Source: Heterodera schachtii (lineage: Eukaryota > Nematoda > Chromadorea > Rhabditida > Heteroderidae). Taken from it: a stretch of 64,000 nt of DNA. Position numbers and translations under genes: made by a program. The notes beneath the pieces were generated by a model that worked only from the letters and a program-made list of their open reading frames with translations, did not search any database and was not told where the DNA came from. The stretch spans positions 4,300,616-4,364,615 of the forward strand of contig SIJG01000001.1 of assembly GCA_023374025.1 (NCBI GenBank), in the 5' to 3' direction. Positions 46,301 through 58,232 of the stretch are shown here, in pieces (the stretch's first letter is position 1; each line of letters starts with the position of its first letter).

Positions 46301-49300
46301 GCTTCCGCTTCATTACTGGCCAGCGAGAAAAGCCTTCTGAACAAAGGGATTTGATTTGATTTTTTTAGTCCCCGATTTTTCACAGACGTATTTGCCGTCT
46401 TCAACAGCTTTTGACTGTCCAACAGCCGTTCCTCCAAGTCCCGCTCCAAATCGTCGTTATTGTTGTAGTCACCCTGCTGTTGCTGACGATGTTGAACAAC
46501 AGCTTGAACTACTTGCTGTCGTGCTTCATCTCCTACTGTCGGAAACACTTGTTGCTAAAGGGGATTACGGTAGAGAAAATAGGGAAAAACATTTCAGGGA
46601 TGAGCAATAGCAATTCGGGGTTAGCTGAGACTGTCGTGGTGCCAAGCATTTCCTCCCCAGTAATTACGTGGTCTAATTATGGACGAGATGTCCCCTGATC
46701 TAAGGATCCACCGGAGCCTAAAATACTGTAGCGGTTTTTCATGGAAGCAAAAAATCCCGGATTCTATAAAAACCTGGCTCATGGTCGGCAATATTAAAAT
46801 GCCAACCCTCAAAATTCCGCGTTCCCCCTTTTTCTTACAACAGCGGTGTTCACCGCCGCCGCGTGGTTGTGTTGCGGCGGTGACATGCGTTGCGTGGAGT
46901 TGTCGCCGTCCTCGCTGTTCTTCTTGTCCCCGTTGTTGTTCAGTTGCTGTTCCGCTAGTCGTCGTGCAACTTCCTGCTCCAACACTCTCTCGACCAATGC
47001 CAAGAACAGCTTGGTGTCTTGTGAGGAGGTCATTGTGCTGTTGCTACTGTTGTTGGCACTAGTGCTGCTGCTGCTGCTGCTGCTGGTACTGCTCCCGTTG
47101 TTCTGATAACAAATTTTTGGATTGGGTAAAAAATTGGAAAATCCACTTTCGAAATTATCCTAATCACTTTTTTTTGGTTATTGATCAATGCCGAGGAAAC
47201 ATCCACTTCAATGAAATCTCGATAAAAAAAAAGTTAATTCCCGAATAAATCTTGGTATTATTTGGTTCCCAATCTCTCCATACTGAAAAATTTAAATTCC
47301 AATAAAATTGCGACAGGAAAAATCCTGGGAGAATATTCAATTTCTAATCATCAAAAACCATTCTATGAGATGTTAAATCCGGTCGCGGTCAAAAATGATT
47401 GATCGAATTTTTGAAATTGACGGATCAACAACGATTGATCACTGACCCAAGTCGAAAGTATCCGCGCGACGTTAGCTGATCTCAGAAAAGCCTCAAGATC
47501 AACAGCAGTAAGCGCTGAAAATGTTTAAACATTCATTTATTGTGGCGTTTAAACCCAAAAAATAAAATTACAGTAATCGCCCTTTCTTCCCATACCGTAC
47601 GTACCCTGTCGGCTTCCGTTGGATTCAATGCTTTTTACACCCCCGGGTACAAAAAAAATGCGCTGCCTTTGGCCACCGTAGTCGTCAACCACCGTCGGCT
47701 CCGTTACAGTAGTTGTTTCCACGCTGAGTGGCGGAGTCTGCGCTGGCGATGCAAATGGCACAGGCACTAAAAATTGGCCGTGCCATTCTTAGCGAAACCA
47801 AACGCGGTGAACAGTACCGCCGGCTAATACAGTAATTGCTTCCCTAAAAAAATTTTTACCCGTCACATTTGGCGTTGTGTCATTCGCTGTTTCAATTTCA
47901 ATTGGCACCGCCAACGGTGGAACGACAGCAGCAGCGACAACAACCTGTTGTTGTTGTTGTCTGGTGTTGGCATTTACATCTGTTGCCGCAACGGTTATGT
48001 GCCCATCGTCATGTACCGTATTCTCCAACTCGGACACCGTAGTGGGAGGGCCATCGGATACCGTATTGCGCTGATCAGGGGTTTCGCTAAAGCTCAAAGG
48101 TGGTGCGGCAACAATCTGTTTAAAAAAAAAAGCATAAATATTAAGAGTACGGATTGGATAATGACAGTAATATGTGTGTTACTACCGTAGTTGATACAAT
48201 GTCTGTCGTTGTGCCATTTGTGGTACTGTCACCAGCAGTTGTTTCGGCGCTGCCAATTTTGTGCCGTTTTGAGTGCTGCAGTTGATTGTTGTTCATCGGA
48301 GACAGAATGACCACCGGCGGATTTGATGGAGAGCCTTCCATTGGGAAAGCTTTATGCTGTTCAATAGTAATAAATTAATTTTTAGTGGGTTACGGTTTAA
48401 GCATAGTGTACGGTAACCCACCTGTTCCATTACGGTAGCGGGCAGTCGAAAAGTTGGCGGCAAATGGGCCGCGGTTGGCACCAGCAAAGAGCTGGGGAAA
48501 AGCGGAACATGACCAAGCGGGACGAACGGACGCACAGCAGAGGGAGTGCCGCTGGAAAAACGAAAACCGCAAATTTTCAATTTTAAATCCTCAATTACTG
48601 TACTTCATAAACTCGGTCAAAACAAAAGCAATTCTAGCTATTGGAAAATTCGGCACAATTTTATATATATATATTTATATATATATATTTATATATATAA
48701 ATATATTTTTGATAAATTTTAAAAACATGTATAAAAATAAATTTTACCAACTTTCTCGGCAATTTTAAATCTCCAACCACTTCAAAAATTCGGGACCAAG
48801 TACAATTTTAGGTATCGGGAAAACGGAAGGATTTTGTGTCTGTATTAAAAAATTAAAAATTTTTATCGATTTCTCTGGAAAAAAAACCCGGTCATCTGCA
48901 CAAATTTTCGATATTTACTAATATCGATACCAAATTTTGATGTCGAAAATTCGAAATTTCTCAAAATTTTTATAAAATTCACCCAGCCTACCGACTCTAG
49001 CCTAAAAACCCTCCAAATTCCTCCCCCCCCCCTAATTGGCGCGCTTTTATCCCACCCGCCGCCAGCCGTTGCGGCACCACCATCTCCGGCACTGTGCCGT
49101 TGCTGCTGTTGTCCCATGGCGGCGGCTGCGGCGGCGGCGTTGAACAACAACGGCGACGCAATTTGCGGCGTTTGTGCCACAACTTTTTCGCCGGTCTGCT
49201 TCAGTTGGTACAGGAACTGGTTCAACGTGTTGTGCAACTCTGACAATGGCAAAGTTTGCTCAGCAGCTGTTGCAGACGGAGATTGCTGACAAAAATTTCA

Positions 49301-49491
49301 AATTTCAAAAATAAAAAACCAAAGTTTTTTTGAAATTTATTTTTTTTTATACCGAAAAATTCATTTTAAAATTAAATTTTTAAATTCACTTGCTCGATGA
49401 CATTTTGTTGTTGTTGCTGTTGTTGTTGAGATCGAATTGGCGGTTGAAGCAGTAAAAATATAAAAACAGCAAATTGTTTAGAGAAAGCCAT
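43396..49491 (-). CDS. Secreted Gln-rich protein, 12 exons, unknown
   Basis: Exons: 49491-49390, 49285-49056, 48551-48422, 48356-48186, 48115-47860, 47766-47605, 47102-46839, 46554-46178, 45404-45257, 44756-44492, 44245-43958, 43583-43396; about 860 residues. The first exon encodes MAFSKQFAVFIFLLLQPPIR, a clear signal peptide, then eight Gln. Then come a helical LSELHNTLNQFLYQLKQTGE segment, Ala- and Pro/Val-rich parts, DTKLFLALVERVLEQEVARR, DLERDLEERLLDSQKLLKTA, AEFDRLLDRLKAEES and a compact C-terminal exon with KFERLVEDYRWRLMGQ and IKALRNSNIGFFDRH. No named domain is recognised. Intron 9 begins with GC. The junction 47605/47102 does not fit phase with the most obvious sites, and the last two donors are uncertain (a GC donor is the only phase-correct one for 43,958). 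A hAT element abuts the acceptor of exon 9. Confidence 0.75.
45416..45827. mobile_element. hAT-type MITE, 8-bp TSD AGCCTATG, abutting a splice site
   Basis: Termini CAAGGGCGTAGC and GCTACGCCCTTG are exact inverted repeats, and AGCCTATG is duplicated at 45,408-45,415 and 45,828-45,835. The interior has long G and C runs, the hairpin CCGGCGGTG/CACCGCCGG and two ACACCCCTAAAAATCGA motifs. It has no ORF for a transposase. Confidence 0.95.
45571..45596. repeat. Perfect 9-bp stem hairpin inside the MITE
   Basis: CCGGCGGTG, an 8-nt loop TCTACCGG, then CACCGCCGG, which is the exact reverse complement of the first arm. Closely similar sequence is found in another element at 57,411-57,436, with weaker versions near 57,276 and 57,056. 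Confidence 0.85.
48661..48715. repeat. (AT)n-type microsatellite
   Basis: TATATATATATT units in an intron of the Gln-rich gene. Confidence 0.9.
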
Positions 49492-52042
49492 TAATAATTT
49501 AGAAAATTCTCAAAAAAAAGACAAAATTTTAGTATTTATCTTTTCATAAATTTTTATAAAAATAATATTTTTGTTATTATTGATAATTAAAAAATAATAA
49601 TAATATATTTCTTAGAATTGAACGGGACCTAGAATGGTCTAATCTGATCATTTTTAGCCTAGGGCTTTTTCATCGGTGATCAATGAGTTTTTTTTTCTGA
49701 TCAATTACGGAGGAGAATCTTTTCAAGGAGGAATCAATGTTTTTCGCTGACCCACAAATTGTCCAAGCCTTGTTCCGATGGGCCTAAGGTTAGGCAAGGG
49801 GTAATATAAAGGTTATATTCATATTCAGCAACCCCGAAAACCCTAAAAACACCAAATTAGACTCATTTTGTTTTTATAAATTTTGAAAATTTTTGGACAT
49901 TTCGTGGGTTTTTACTCTTCTGGACATTTCGTGGCTTGGACACTTTGTGGGGATGCCATGTTTTTCAAGGAAGGGTCAATGCTAATCATTAAAATAAAAA
50001 TTGTTGCCGTCGGTCAACGGAAACATTCGATTTTTTGCACGGTCATTAAAAATGCAGGGGATCAATTAATGTACTAATTATTAATTAATTAATTGATTGG
50101 TGCTCGACTGGAGCGAGAACACGGAGCTGCTCAAATGCAGCTGTGCGTTCTCCAAAAAAAGCTCAATTGGAAGGGATAGAACGGGGTGGAACGGATTAAC
50201 GACAGCCGACGGCGGCGGTGATGTTTGATGCTTTGCTAAAGGCAAAAGTGCCGAAAATTGCCTGGGGCAAAATGCGCGAGTGGCGCCAAAAATTGATTTA
50301 AAAAAATTTGCATTACAAAGAAATTATCAACAAATCCAAGCAGAAAATAATGAATTCAATGTGTATAAAAGCTAATCCATAAGAATGATCATGCACAAAA
50401 CTGCTGGATTATCATTTATGCGGATGGATGGACTCAAATGGCATAGAAATCCGAAAAAAAAAGTCCAATTTATGGCACTCATAGACAATTTTATATTTTA
50501 ACGCAAACAAGCCCAATGAGCAGCCAATTAAAATGGCAATTAAGCACTCAAACACTTTTAATTTTGTTTAATGCCAAATTTTATAGAATTTTTTTAATAA
50601 AAAAAATAAAATTGGATTGGATTGGATTAATTTTCTAAGCCATGCTTCTGTAGCTGATATGCTTCGCCCAAATGCTGCTGCCCAATTTGCTGGATGATGC
50701 TTCTTTCTTTGCTTCTCCGCTGTTCATTTGCTGTTCAGTGCGCTTAATCGTTGCGCCATGTCGAGCAAAAATTTTTTAATTGCAGCTGCGCATTCATCCA
50801 AAACAATGGCTTTGCTTTATCCCCCCCCCCCTCCCCTCTCTTGTGATCGAAGCCAACCAATGTAAGGGATGAATGAGAATATGCATAAAATGGATTAATT
50901 TGGGAGAAATTAGCGCGAAAAGTTGCCCCCAGGGCATGCGCGGCGGGAAGGCTTTGAAAATGCTTTTACTCGCTCGCCGCGCTAATCACATGCGCGGCGC
51001 GCGCGCGTGTTGGGCTAATGATGAGCAAAAAGTGATAGTGAAAACATATAGATAATATATATTTCGGCTTTTAGAGGTGTATTTTTTCTTTTTTTAGAAA
51101 TCCCGAATTAGGGGATTTTGGTTCATTAGAGTGATTTACAAATATTTCTTTTTATCAAAAACTAAAATCGAGACATGTTCCATTGTAATTTGTCTTTATC
51201 TTTTTTGTTTTTGATTATTTAATTTAAAATTGTTAATAATTTATATGTTAAAACAATTTATTATAATATTATATACCGTTCTTTTCTAAAAAACCTATTT
51301 TTCGTTGAAAAAAATTTTTAATTTTGTGGGGGGCGGCTTTAAAACATGAGCGAATATGCATATTCAATTATCTAAAACATGACCGAATATGCATTATACA
51401 GTTATTTATTTATTCATGGCTTTAGGGGTTTCATTTTGTTGGATTAAAGACAAGGCATTTTTTTCAAAAAATTTACTGATCCAAAAAATCAAAAACAATT
51501 TGAATGTTTGGTAAGGTGAAAATATTTGAAATGCATTTCATTGAAAAAACAAAACAAAGGCCGATCACTTGGGAAAGGAGGCGATCAAAATATTCAAAAG
51601 AGCATCACATTTGTTGAGAATGACGATACATCCGTTGTAATCTTTAAAAAAAATAATATTAAATAAATTAAAAAGAGTAGAATTAAATTGAAATTAATCG
51701 ATTTAAAAAAAATAAATAATTTTTTATTCTACTACCCTTTTTAATAAATATAAAAAATCAACGTGTAAAATATGCTTTTAAAAAAGCATGACTAACAAGA
51801 TGATAAAATAACTGTTTTAAATGTAAACGATCAAAAAAAAAATTTTTTTTTTTTTTTTTGGCATTTTTGCCGCCATCAAAAGGCCTAATAAAATACTGAC
51901 AAATAGTAAAAAAAATTATATTTTCAAAATGCAATTTTAAAAAATTAATTTATATATTTCCTAGGCTAAAATGACTAAAAAATTCATTTTTGTTTATATC
52001 CGTTGCAATTGATTTCAACAAAGGCTGCTAAAGTTTTAAAAT
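49492..52042. other. Intergenic DNA, no gene supported
   Basis: A/T-rich. It contains a short fragment of the foldback family near 49,825, GGACATTTCGTGG words at 49,896-49,940 and a GCGCGCGCGC cluster near 50,995. An open frame around 50,221-50,300 on the plus strand is only 26 codons and has no support. The promoter of the secreted Gln-rich gene is expected just above 49,491. Confidence 0.5.
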
Positions 52043-54877
52043 TTAAGCACAAAATTTTAAAAATTTTCTCGTGACCCTCGCCTGCCGGCACTGTCCCGCC
52101 ATTTTCGGCACTTTTCCATGTTCTATTTTCACGGCACATTTTTTGAAATTTCAAAACCGTATTTAATTATCAAGTTTACCACACTTACGAATTTGGCACA
52201 TGATGGACTCGTGTTTGAAGTTGTCGCGCAACAATTGGACCAATGCGTGCACCAATTCCCTCAAACTCGGCAAGTCTTTGTTCAGCCACATGTCCAACAC
52301 CGTTTTGGGCACGGCCAATGCTTTGGCGATGAGAAGCGCCCGCTGGGAATGGAACCGGACGGACGAAGCGGGGCCGAGGCGGAACACGCGGGGCCAATCG
52401 TGCGGCGCGGAGACGGCGGCGGCGACGGCACTGTGCGGCGGCACCAGCAAAGGGACCTCGGCAGAGATCGGAAAACACGAAATTGAGATTTTTAGATTTG
52501 CGTATTATTAATCAAAGCCCAATTCATTTTTTACGGTGTTGTCTAAATAAACTGTCTGACTTTCCTCGCTGTCTGAACATCAGTGTTAGAGAAAAATCGA
52601 TTTTTTTTTCTATATACGGTAATCTCAGGGAAAATCCGTGAGCCAGGGTTCCCGAAATCAAATTGATATTCCGACCCCGTGCATCAATTGATCGAACATT
52701 TCTTCATTTTTTTTCGATCGACCGAATCACTTATCCGTTCTCCAAAAATCGTGCTGAGTCGTTTCGTAAATCCGCCAGGGGTATAAAAAATAAAAATGTG
52801 ACATATAAAATTCATGACTTGTCTAAAACACAAATAATAATTCTGGTATCATTCAATAGCTCCTGGAGTTATTTATCAAATATTAATTTTATATAATTTT
52901 TAAAAATTGGTTATAAAAATTCAAAAAATTTTAAGTCCTTTTTGGCCATAAGCTTTTTGAAAATGAAATTTTTGAAATATTTTTAATAGATTATACAGGA
53001 ATCAAATCCCAAAAAAAAAAAATAATTTAGTTGCTTAAGAAAAAAAGTATAAAGCATTAAATATTAGAGACCGGACAAGAGGGTCCGGTCGAACGGTTTT
53101 CGGTTAAAAAACCGAAAAAAAAACCGAAACCGAAAAAACCGAAAAACTCAAAAAATTCTCGGTCGAACGGTTTCGGTTAAAAAACCGAAAAAAACCGAAA
53201 CCGAAAAAAACCGAAAAACTCAAAAATTTCTCGGTCGGTTTAACCGAAAATCTGTGATGCGGCTCAATTCCCTCATGCTGGGAATGAGTCTCTCTCTTCC
53301 TTATCTATGGAATTGAGAGGAGTGTAAAGTGTCCGTGTAGCTCAGTTGGTTAGAGCATTCCACGGAAAGGAAGGGTCGTGGGTTCGAGTCCCACCGCGGA
53401 TCAACATTTTACACTTCGCCATCCACCAAAACCACCACAAATCGAAAATACCGAAAAAAACCGACCGGTTCGATCTCTATTAAATATGTTATGCTTTTTG
53501 CCATGGTCACCCAAATATATTAAATGTAGTCGTTTAATAATTTTCAAAGGTTATGTCCAAAAAAAAACGGACTTAAGATTTTCTAAAAAATTTTTTGGTT
53601 GTATTTTAGACAAGTTATAAATTTTTATGTGTGACATTTTTTGTTTTTATACCCCTTGGCGGATTTACGAAACGACCTGGCACCTCCAAAAATTTTTAAA
53701 ATGAAATTTCGTTTTTTCTAATTGTAGGTTTTTTACAGTAAAAAAAATCTAAAAAATTGTTCATACCTAACATAAAACAAAAAATGTGTCTCATCAAACT
53801 AAACTCACTCACTTTGGCCAGAGTTTGTGCCAATTGATCAAATATTTTGCCCAACTCGCGCAGATCAGCGATCAGTCCACGTGAAGTGACGCGTGCCCGA
53901 TTCACCGACCAAAGATCGGGCTTCATCAGCTGCACCCTTTTGCCACGCCAATTGCTGTCCACGATGGCACGCAAATTGACAAATTTTCGCAGCGCGTCGG
54001 AACGGAGGGCCCAATTTTGAAGCCAAACGAAAAGCAAACGGACGTCGTCGAAGCACAACGAGCACAACTGAATGAACGTTGTATTGATGGCAAATTTTAA
54101 TGCCAATCAATAAATAATTAATTAATTGTATTTTAATTATGCCTTTCCAATTTCGTCCCTTTTAATTTCGCCCAGCCTTTTTTTATTTAAAAAAAAATTA
54201 GAAAATTCTTTCTGAGAATTTCAAGAAAAAAAAATTTTGAAAAATTTTCTAGCGATTTTTTCAAAATTTTATGATGAATTACTGTTTTTTCGAAAATTTT
54301 TCCAAAAAAAAAAAAACTGAAAAAATTTTCAAAAATTTTTTTTTCAAAATTTTTTATAAGTAATTTTCTAAGGTTTATGGAAAATTTCTGTTTGAAGTCT
54401 AACTTGTTGCTATACTGTCTGCCTCCCACGTAAAAAAGTATGAATTTTTTTTTGAAATTTTTCAGGCTCAAAAAAACTAGCATTATCTAAGCTATCAAAC
54501 ATACACATACAAAGCAGGTTACAGCAAAAATTATAAGCAAAAAAATTTTTTAAAAAAATTTCATGTTTTTGAGTGACGTCATAACCCCCCCCCCCCTACG
54601 CCACCTTCGCGTCCTTTTTCTGTAAAATTGGCCGGAACAGTGCGTGCAGACGCGAATTTGCGACGCAACTCCGCTCAAGAAAATCGTAGTGCGCGAAAGT
54701 GGCCATCTCAGCGAGCAATTCGTTGGGCAGACGACGACGACGGGCGCCCGGGGGACGGACAGAGACATGGCGGGAGCAATTGGAGGAGGAGGCGGTGACG
54801 ACGGCACCAACCAATGGCATGTGGCAAGTGGAGGATGGTGGCACGGTGGGGACGGAGATGGTATCCGGCATCGGCAT
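52043..54877 (-). CDS. F-box-like protein, four exons
   Basis: Exons 54877-54605, 54067-53813, 52456-52189, 52110-52043 join in phase to 287 residues. After a Pro/Ser/Val leader, residues about 48-85 (RRLPNELLAEMATFAHYDF then LHALFRPIL) resemble an F-box, the SKP1-binding motif of SCF ubiquitin ligases. The rest (FVWLQNWALRSDALRKFVNL; LRELGKIFDQLAQTLAK; RFHSQRALLIAKALAVPKTV; LPSLRELVHALVQLLRDNF) is helical and not recognised. If the F-box call is right, it would recruit a substrate to an E3 ligase. Without the GT donor at 54,604 the first exon stops at a TAG at 54,596, giving a 93-residue F-box-only product. The last exon (22 codons) is the weakest part. Intron 2 carries a Mutator-like element. 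Confidence 0.55.
53085..53245. repeat. AACCGAAA repeats in three diverged blocks
   Basis: TCGGTCGAACGGTTTCGGTT and AACCGAAAAAAACCGAAACC alternate in two nearly identical units of about 65 bp, then a shorter third. The repeats are inside the Mutator-like element. Confidence 0.85.
53331..53402 (+). pseudogene. Degenerate tRNA (tRNA-like sequence) inside a transposon
   Basis: The acceptor stem GTCCGTG pairs with CGCGGAT, the D-arm is GCTC..GAGC, and the T-arm GTGGG TTCGAGT CCCAC is perfect. The anticodon arm is damaged: TTCC..GGAA leaves loop ACGGAAA with C where U33 is required, and the stem is short. AGTGTAAA / TTTACACT flank it as an extra inverted repeat. It is a tRNA pseudogene or a captured SINE head rather than a working gene. 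Confidence 0.6.
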
Positions 54878-55558
54878 AGTGATGAGTAAGTTGGATACTG
54901 TAAAATAAGGAAGGGATACTGTAAGTGAAAATTGAAAAAGTAAGTAAAACCAAAGCAAACGAAAGTTTTTGGAACGGAAAGAAAAGCAATGGGTTTTTTT
55001 TTATTTTTGAATTTTTTTTTTAAATGGAAACAAAAAAAATAACTAAAAAATAAACAAACAAAAAAATATTAAAAAAATATATTATGTGAATTGGAGAGGA
55101 GGGCACAGAATGAACGAATGAAATGAATGAATTAACAATTGCAAACAAAAAAGAAATCTTTTTTTTCCAATTTGAGTGATACATTTTGGAAAATTTGAAA
55201 ACGAAAATCTAAGTTTTCAGATTTTTCGAGGTCCATGCCGTTTTTTGTTAGGGAACTTGCTGAAAAGCAAAAAATAGGACATCAAAATTTCGAAATAGGC
55301 ACAAAATTGGCATTTAGGCAAAGCAATTAATTGGATTCGGCACGATCATCCAACCTTCAAAAAGAACAAATGTAACGTCACTTAGACGGTAATTATGAGT
55401 AGCTAATTTTATTACGAGTTCAATGACGAAAAAACATACTCAAATTTAGGGAAAAGCTAGCCAATTGAAAGAGGGAGGAGGGTGGAAATTTTTGAAGGTT
55501 AAATAATTTAATTAACTTATTATCTACATAAGTACTCAATATATGTATTGCTAATGAC

Positions 55559-56190
55559 TAGGGATGGGAATTTTATGTAAGAAAAATCGCGAAATATGTA
55601 AATAAAATATGTATAAAAAACACTGAAATATGTATGAAATATGTACAAAAATGCAGAAATATGTTCTAAAATATGTAAATAAAATTTTTTAAATGCTGAT
55701 TTTTTTGTAAAAAATTCTTTCTAAAGGGTGAAATAGGCACAAATTGCCATAAAAATGACCTAAATAGGCTTAGAATCATCTTGTAATATTTTAAAAATTA
55801 ATTTTTGATATCCCATTTTTGTAAAAAAAACTATTTTTTGGGCACATTTTCAAAAAAAAATTTTTTTATTTTTCACAAAAAATTTCTATAAATTCTCAAA
55901 GTTTTTGAAAAAATTGCGAAATTTTGGATATTTTGGGGGACATTTAATAAAAAATTCCTTAAAAATTCTCAAAAAATACAAAATATGTACGAAAAAATGC
56001 GAAAAAGTCCAAAATATGTATAAAAATATGTACATATGTAATATGTAGAAAAACCCCAAAATATGTAAAATATGTAAATAAAAGTCCCAACTTTTGTTCG
56101 CAAACACAAAAAAGAAAGTGTTTTTCCTACTATTTAGAGCATGGAGAATCCAAGAAAAAAATATGTATTTACATAAAATTCCCATCCCTA
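55559..56190. mobile_element. hAT-type non-autonomous element, TSD CTAATGAC/CTAATAAC
   Basis: TAGGGATGGGAATTTTATGT at the left and its reverse complement ACATAAAATTCCCATCCCTA at the right are exact inverted repeats. The flanking 8-mers CTAATGAC (55,551-55,558) and CTAATAAC (56,191-56,198) match at 7 of 8. The interior is packed with ATATGTA and AAATATGTA words. No transposase ORF is seen. Confidence 0.9.
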
Positions 56191-56547
56191 CTAATAACTC
56201 GAATTTTCAATTATTTGCCTAACTAAATTATTAAAATACATTTAAATATTAAAAAGATAAAACAAAGAAAAGTAAGTAACGAATGGTTGTCGGCAGGCAT
56301 TTCGCTTCGTATTGACCTTATTTTCGAGTGTTTGAAAACCCGAGACTTTCGCGGATCGAGACCGAGACTTGAGGCCGAGACTTGAGACCGAAAACCAGAA
56401 ACTGAGATTAGACCCGAACATCGAGACCGAAAACACTAAACCAAAAAACCCAAGACTTTACACGAATTGAGACCGAGACTTGAGGCCGAGACCGAAAAAC
56501 CAAGACTTTCTCGAGTCGATACTCTTGGGTATCTAGTATGTACATAT

Positions 56548-58093
56548 CAGGGGTGGGACAACTCTCGCCTCTCGTCTCTCGCCTCTCGCCAACTCTCGCC
56601 GTTTTTGGGACTCTCGCCTCTCGCCTCTCGTCTCTCGTTTTTTGGGACGAGAGGCGAGAGTTGAAAATACACCCCTAAAGATTGAACTTTTGAGCAGTCA
56701 GAAAAATATTCAAATTTACTCGAAAAATATCAGAAATCTCTTTCTCTTTCCTTAATGTCTTAAAATTAGAGAATATTTTTTTGGATAGATAAGATTCAAA
56801 TATTGTTTAGTGGCTAAACCTTCTGCCTTTACATTATTTTTCGCTTTGGTTCAATTCCCCAACGAAACAGAAATTTTTTTTATAATTTCTTTAAATTATT
56901 ATTTCAATTGAAATTTAATTAATAAAAAAATATTTCAACTTAAAAATTATTATTTTTTCTTTTTTTTTAAACAGCCTAAACCTCAAATTTAACCAAAACT
57001 TTGGTCATTCTATGACAAATTCTGTTAACAAATCTCGCTCAAAATTTCAAAATTTTTGCGGCTGCGTCTATCGGCATCGCAGGACCCCAATTGTCCCCGA
57101 AGTTTTTTAAAACAACGCACCGCAAAAAAGGAGGTGGTTTGAATAAGGGATGGCACGGAATTCAGATTTACGTTTTTGATGAAAATTCTGAAATTTTTTT
57201 AAAATTATTTTTCCAAAAAATTAGTAATTTTGTACAATTTCTGTTAATAAATTGAACTGAAATTTTCAATTTTTTCCCGGCGTCGCCTATCGGCACTGAG
57301 GGACCCTAAAAATTCTTAATTTTCTTCTGAAATTTGCTCAAAAATCGCTAAATTTGGTCATTCTTGGACAAAATCTCTTAACAAATCACATTAAAAACTT
57401 CAAATTTTTCCCGGCGGCGCCTATCGGCACCGCCGGACCCTCCTCCATGTTACCAAAATTTTTTGAAAAAACGGGCCGCAAAAAAATAATAAAAAATGAA
57501 ATGAAAAGAATTTTATGAAAATCATTGAATACTTTTTTCAATCAAAATATCAAAATATTTTTTGAATCACCTTTTACCCAGTAAAGAAGTAAAAATTAGC
57601 CTATGTTTTTTGAAAAATTTCCGACTTCCGAAAATCCTTGAGGTCTCGGAATACCATCCCTGATTTGAATGGCAAAAAAATGGACAAATAATAAAGATGT
57701 TTGTAAAATAAATATATTTCATGAATATTTATTTAATATTTTTAAAGTACAAGCTTTTATTTTCATGAAAAAATTTTGAAGATTTTTGGATTTTAGGACC
57801 CGGTTGGACCGTAGCCGGTTTAAAAACTAGGACCCTGACCCGGCTTTTCTGTACCCGGCAATACCCGGACCCGTAACCCTAGTTTAATATACGATTTTGA
57901 AGTTTTCTTGAAGTAAAAAATAAGGCTACAGAAAAATTGAAAAACTCTCGCCTCTCGTCCTCTCGCCTCTCGCCAACTCTCGTGTTTTTGGTGACTCTCG
58001 CCTCTCGCCAAACTCTCGCTCTCGTCTTTTTGGGGACTCTCGCCTCTCGCCAAACTCTCGCTCTCGTCTTTTCTGAGACAAGTCACACCCCTG
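56548..58093. mobile_element. hAT-type non-autonomous element, 8-bp TSD GTACATAT
   Basis: Begins CAGGGGTGGGACAACTCTCG and ends GAGACAAGTCACACCCCTG. GTACATAT is repeated exactly at 56,540-56,547 and 58,094-58,101. Both ends carry dense CTCTCGCCTCTCGCC arrays that can read as Arg/Glu-rich frames, but these are repeats. Another element is nested inside at 57,145-57,662. There is no transposase. Confidence 0.92.
57145..57662. mobile_element. Nested hAT-type element, related to the kinase-intron MITE
   Basis: It starts AAGGGATGGCACGGAATTC and ends ATACCATCCCTG. The flanking 8-mers GTTTGAAT and ATTTGAAT agree at 7 of 8. It contains two versions of the CCCGGCG.CGCCTATCGGCAC hairpin. It is inserted in the 56,548-58,093 element and is therefore younger. 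Confidence 0.75.
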
Positions 58094-58182
58094 GTACATA
58101 TATCCAAGTGTTCTTCCATCACTATTAAAATGCAAGAAAAGATTTAAAAAATAATATAAAAGTGACAAAATGATTAGGATTT

Positions 58183-58188
58183 TTTATT
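58183..58188 (-). terminator. Polyadenylation signal (AATAAA on minus strand)
   Basis: TTTATT on the plus strand, 45 nt beyond the stop codon of the EF-hand gene. Confidence 0.6.
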
Positions 58189-58232
58189 TACTAATTTTTT
58201 AATTAAAAACATTAAAAATGAGTATTTTTTGA

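Larger units (their letters stand above)
52750..53683. mobile_element. Mutator-like non-autonomous element, 10-bp TSD CTCCAAAAAT
   Basis: Long terminal inverted repeats of about 75 bp: GTCGTTTCGTAAATCCGCCA on the left matches TGGCGGATTTACGAAACGAC on the right after one base change, and both continue inward through ATAAAAATGTGACAT-like sequence. The 10-mer CTCCAAAAAT is repeated exactly at 52,740-52,749 and 53,684-53,693. The interior has AACCGAAA repeats and a tRNA-like sequence but no transposase. It sits in an intron of the F-box-like gene. Confidence 0.9.
54878..58182. other. Intergenic DNA filled with hAT-type elements
   Basis: No gene is supported. Two hAT-type elements and one nested inside the second occupy most of 55,559-58,093. 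The remaining unique DNA is A/T-rich. Repetitive GAGACCGAGACTTGAGGCCG words occur at 56,350-56,510. Confidence 0.65.

Noticed and set aside
50221..50301. 26-codon plus-strand frame starting MFDALLKAKVPKIAW
   Set aside because: Too short, no splice sites or neighbours; likely chance.
53331..53402. Functional tRNA gene
   Set aside because: The anticodon stem and the invariant U33 are missing, and it lies inside a transposon. Recorded as a pseudogene instead.
56467..58168. Arg/Glu-rich frames over the CTCTCGCC arrays
   Set aside because: They are direct translations of short tandem repeats at the ends of a hAT-type element.
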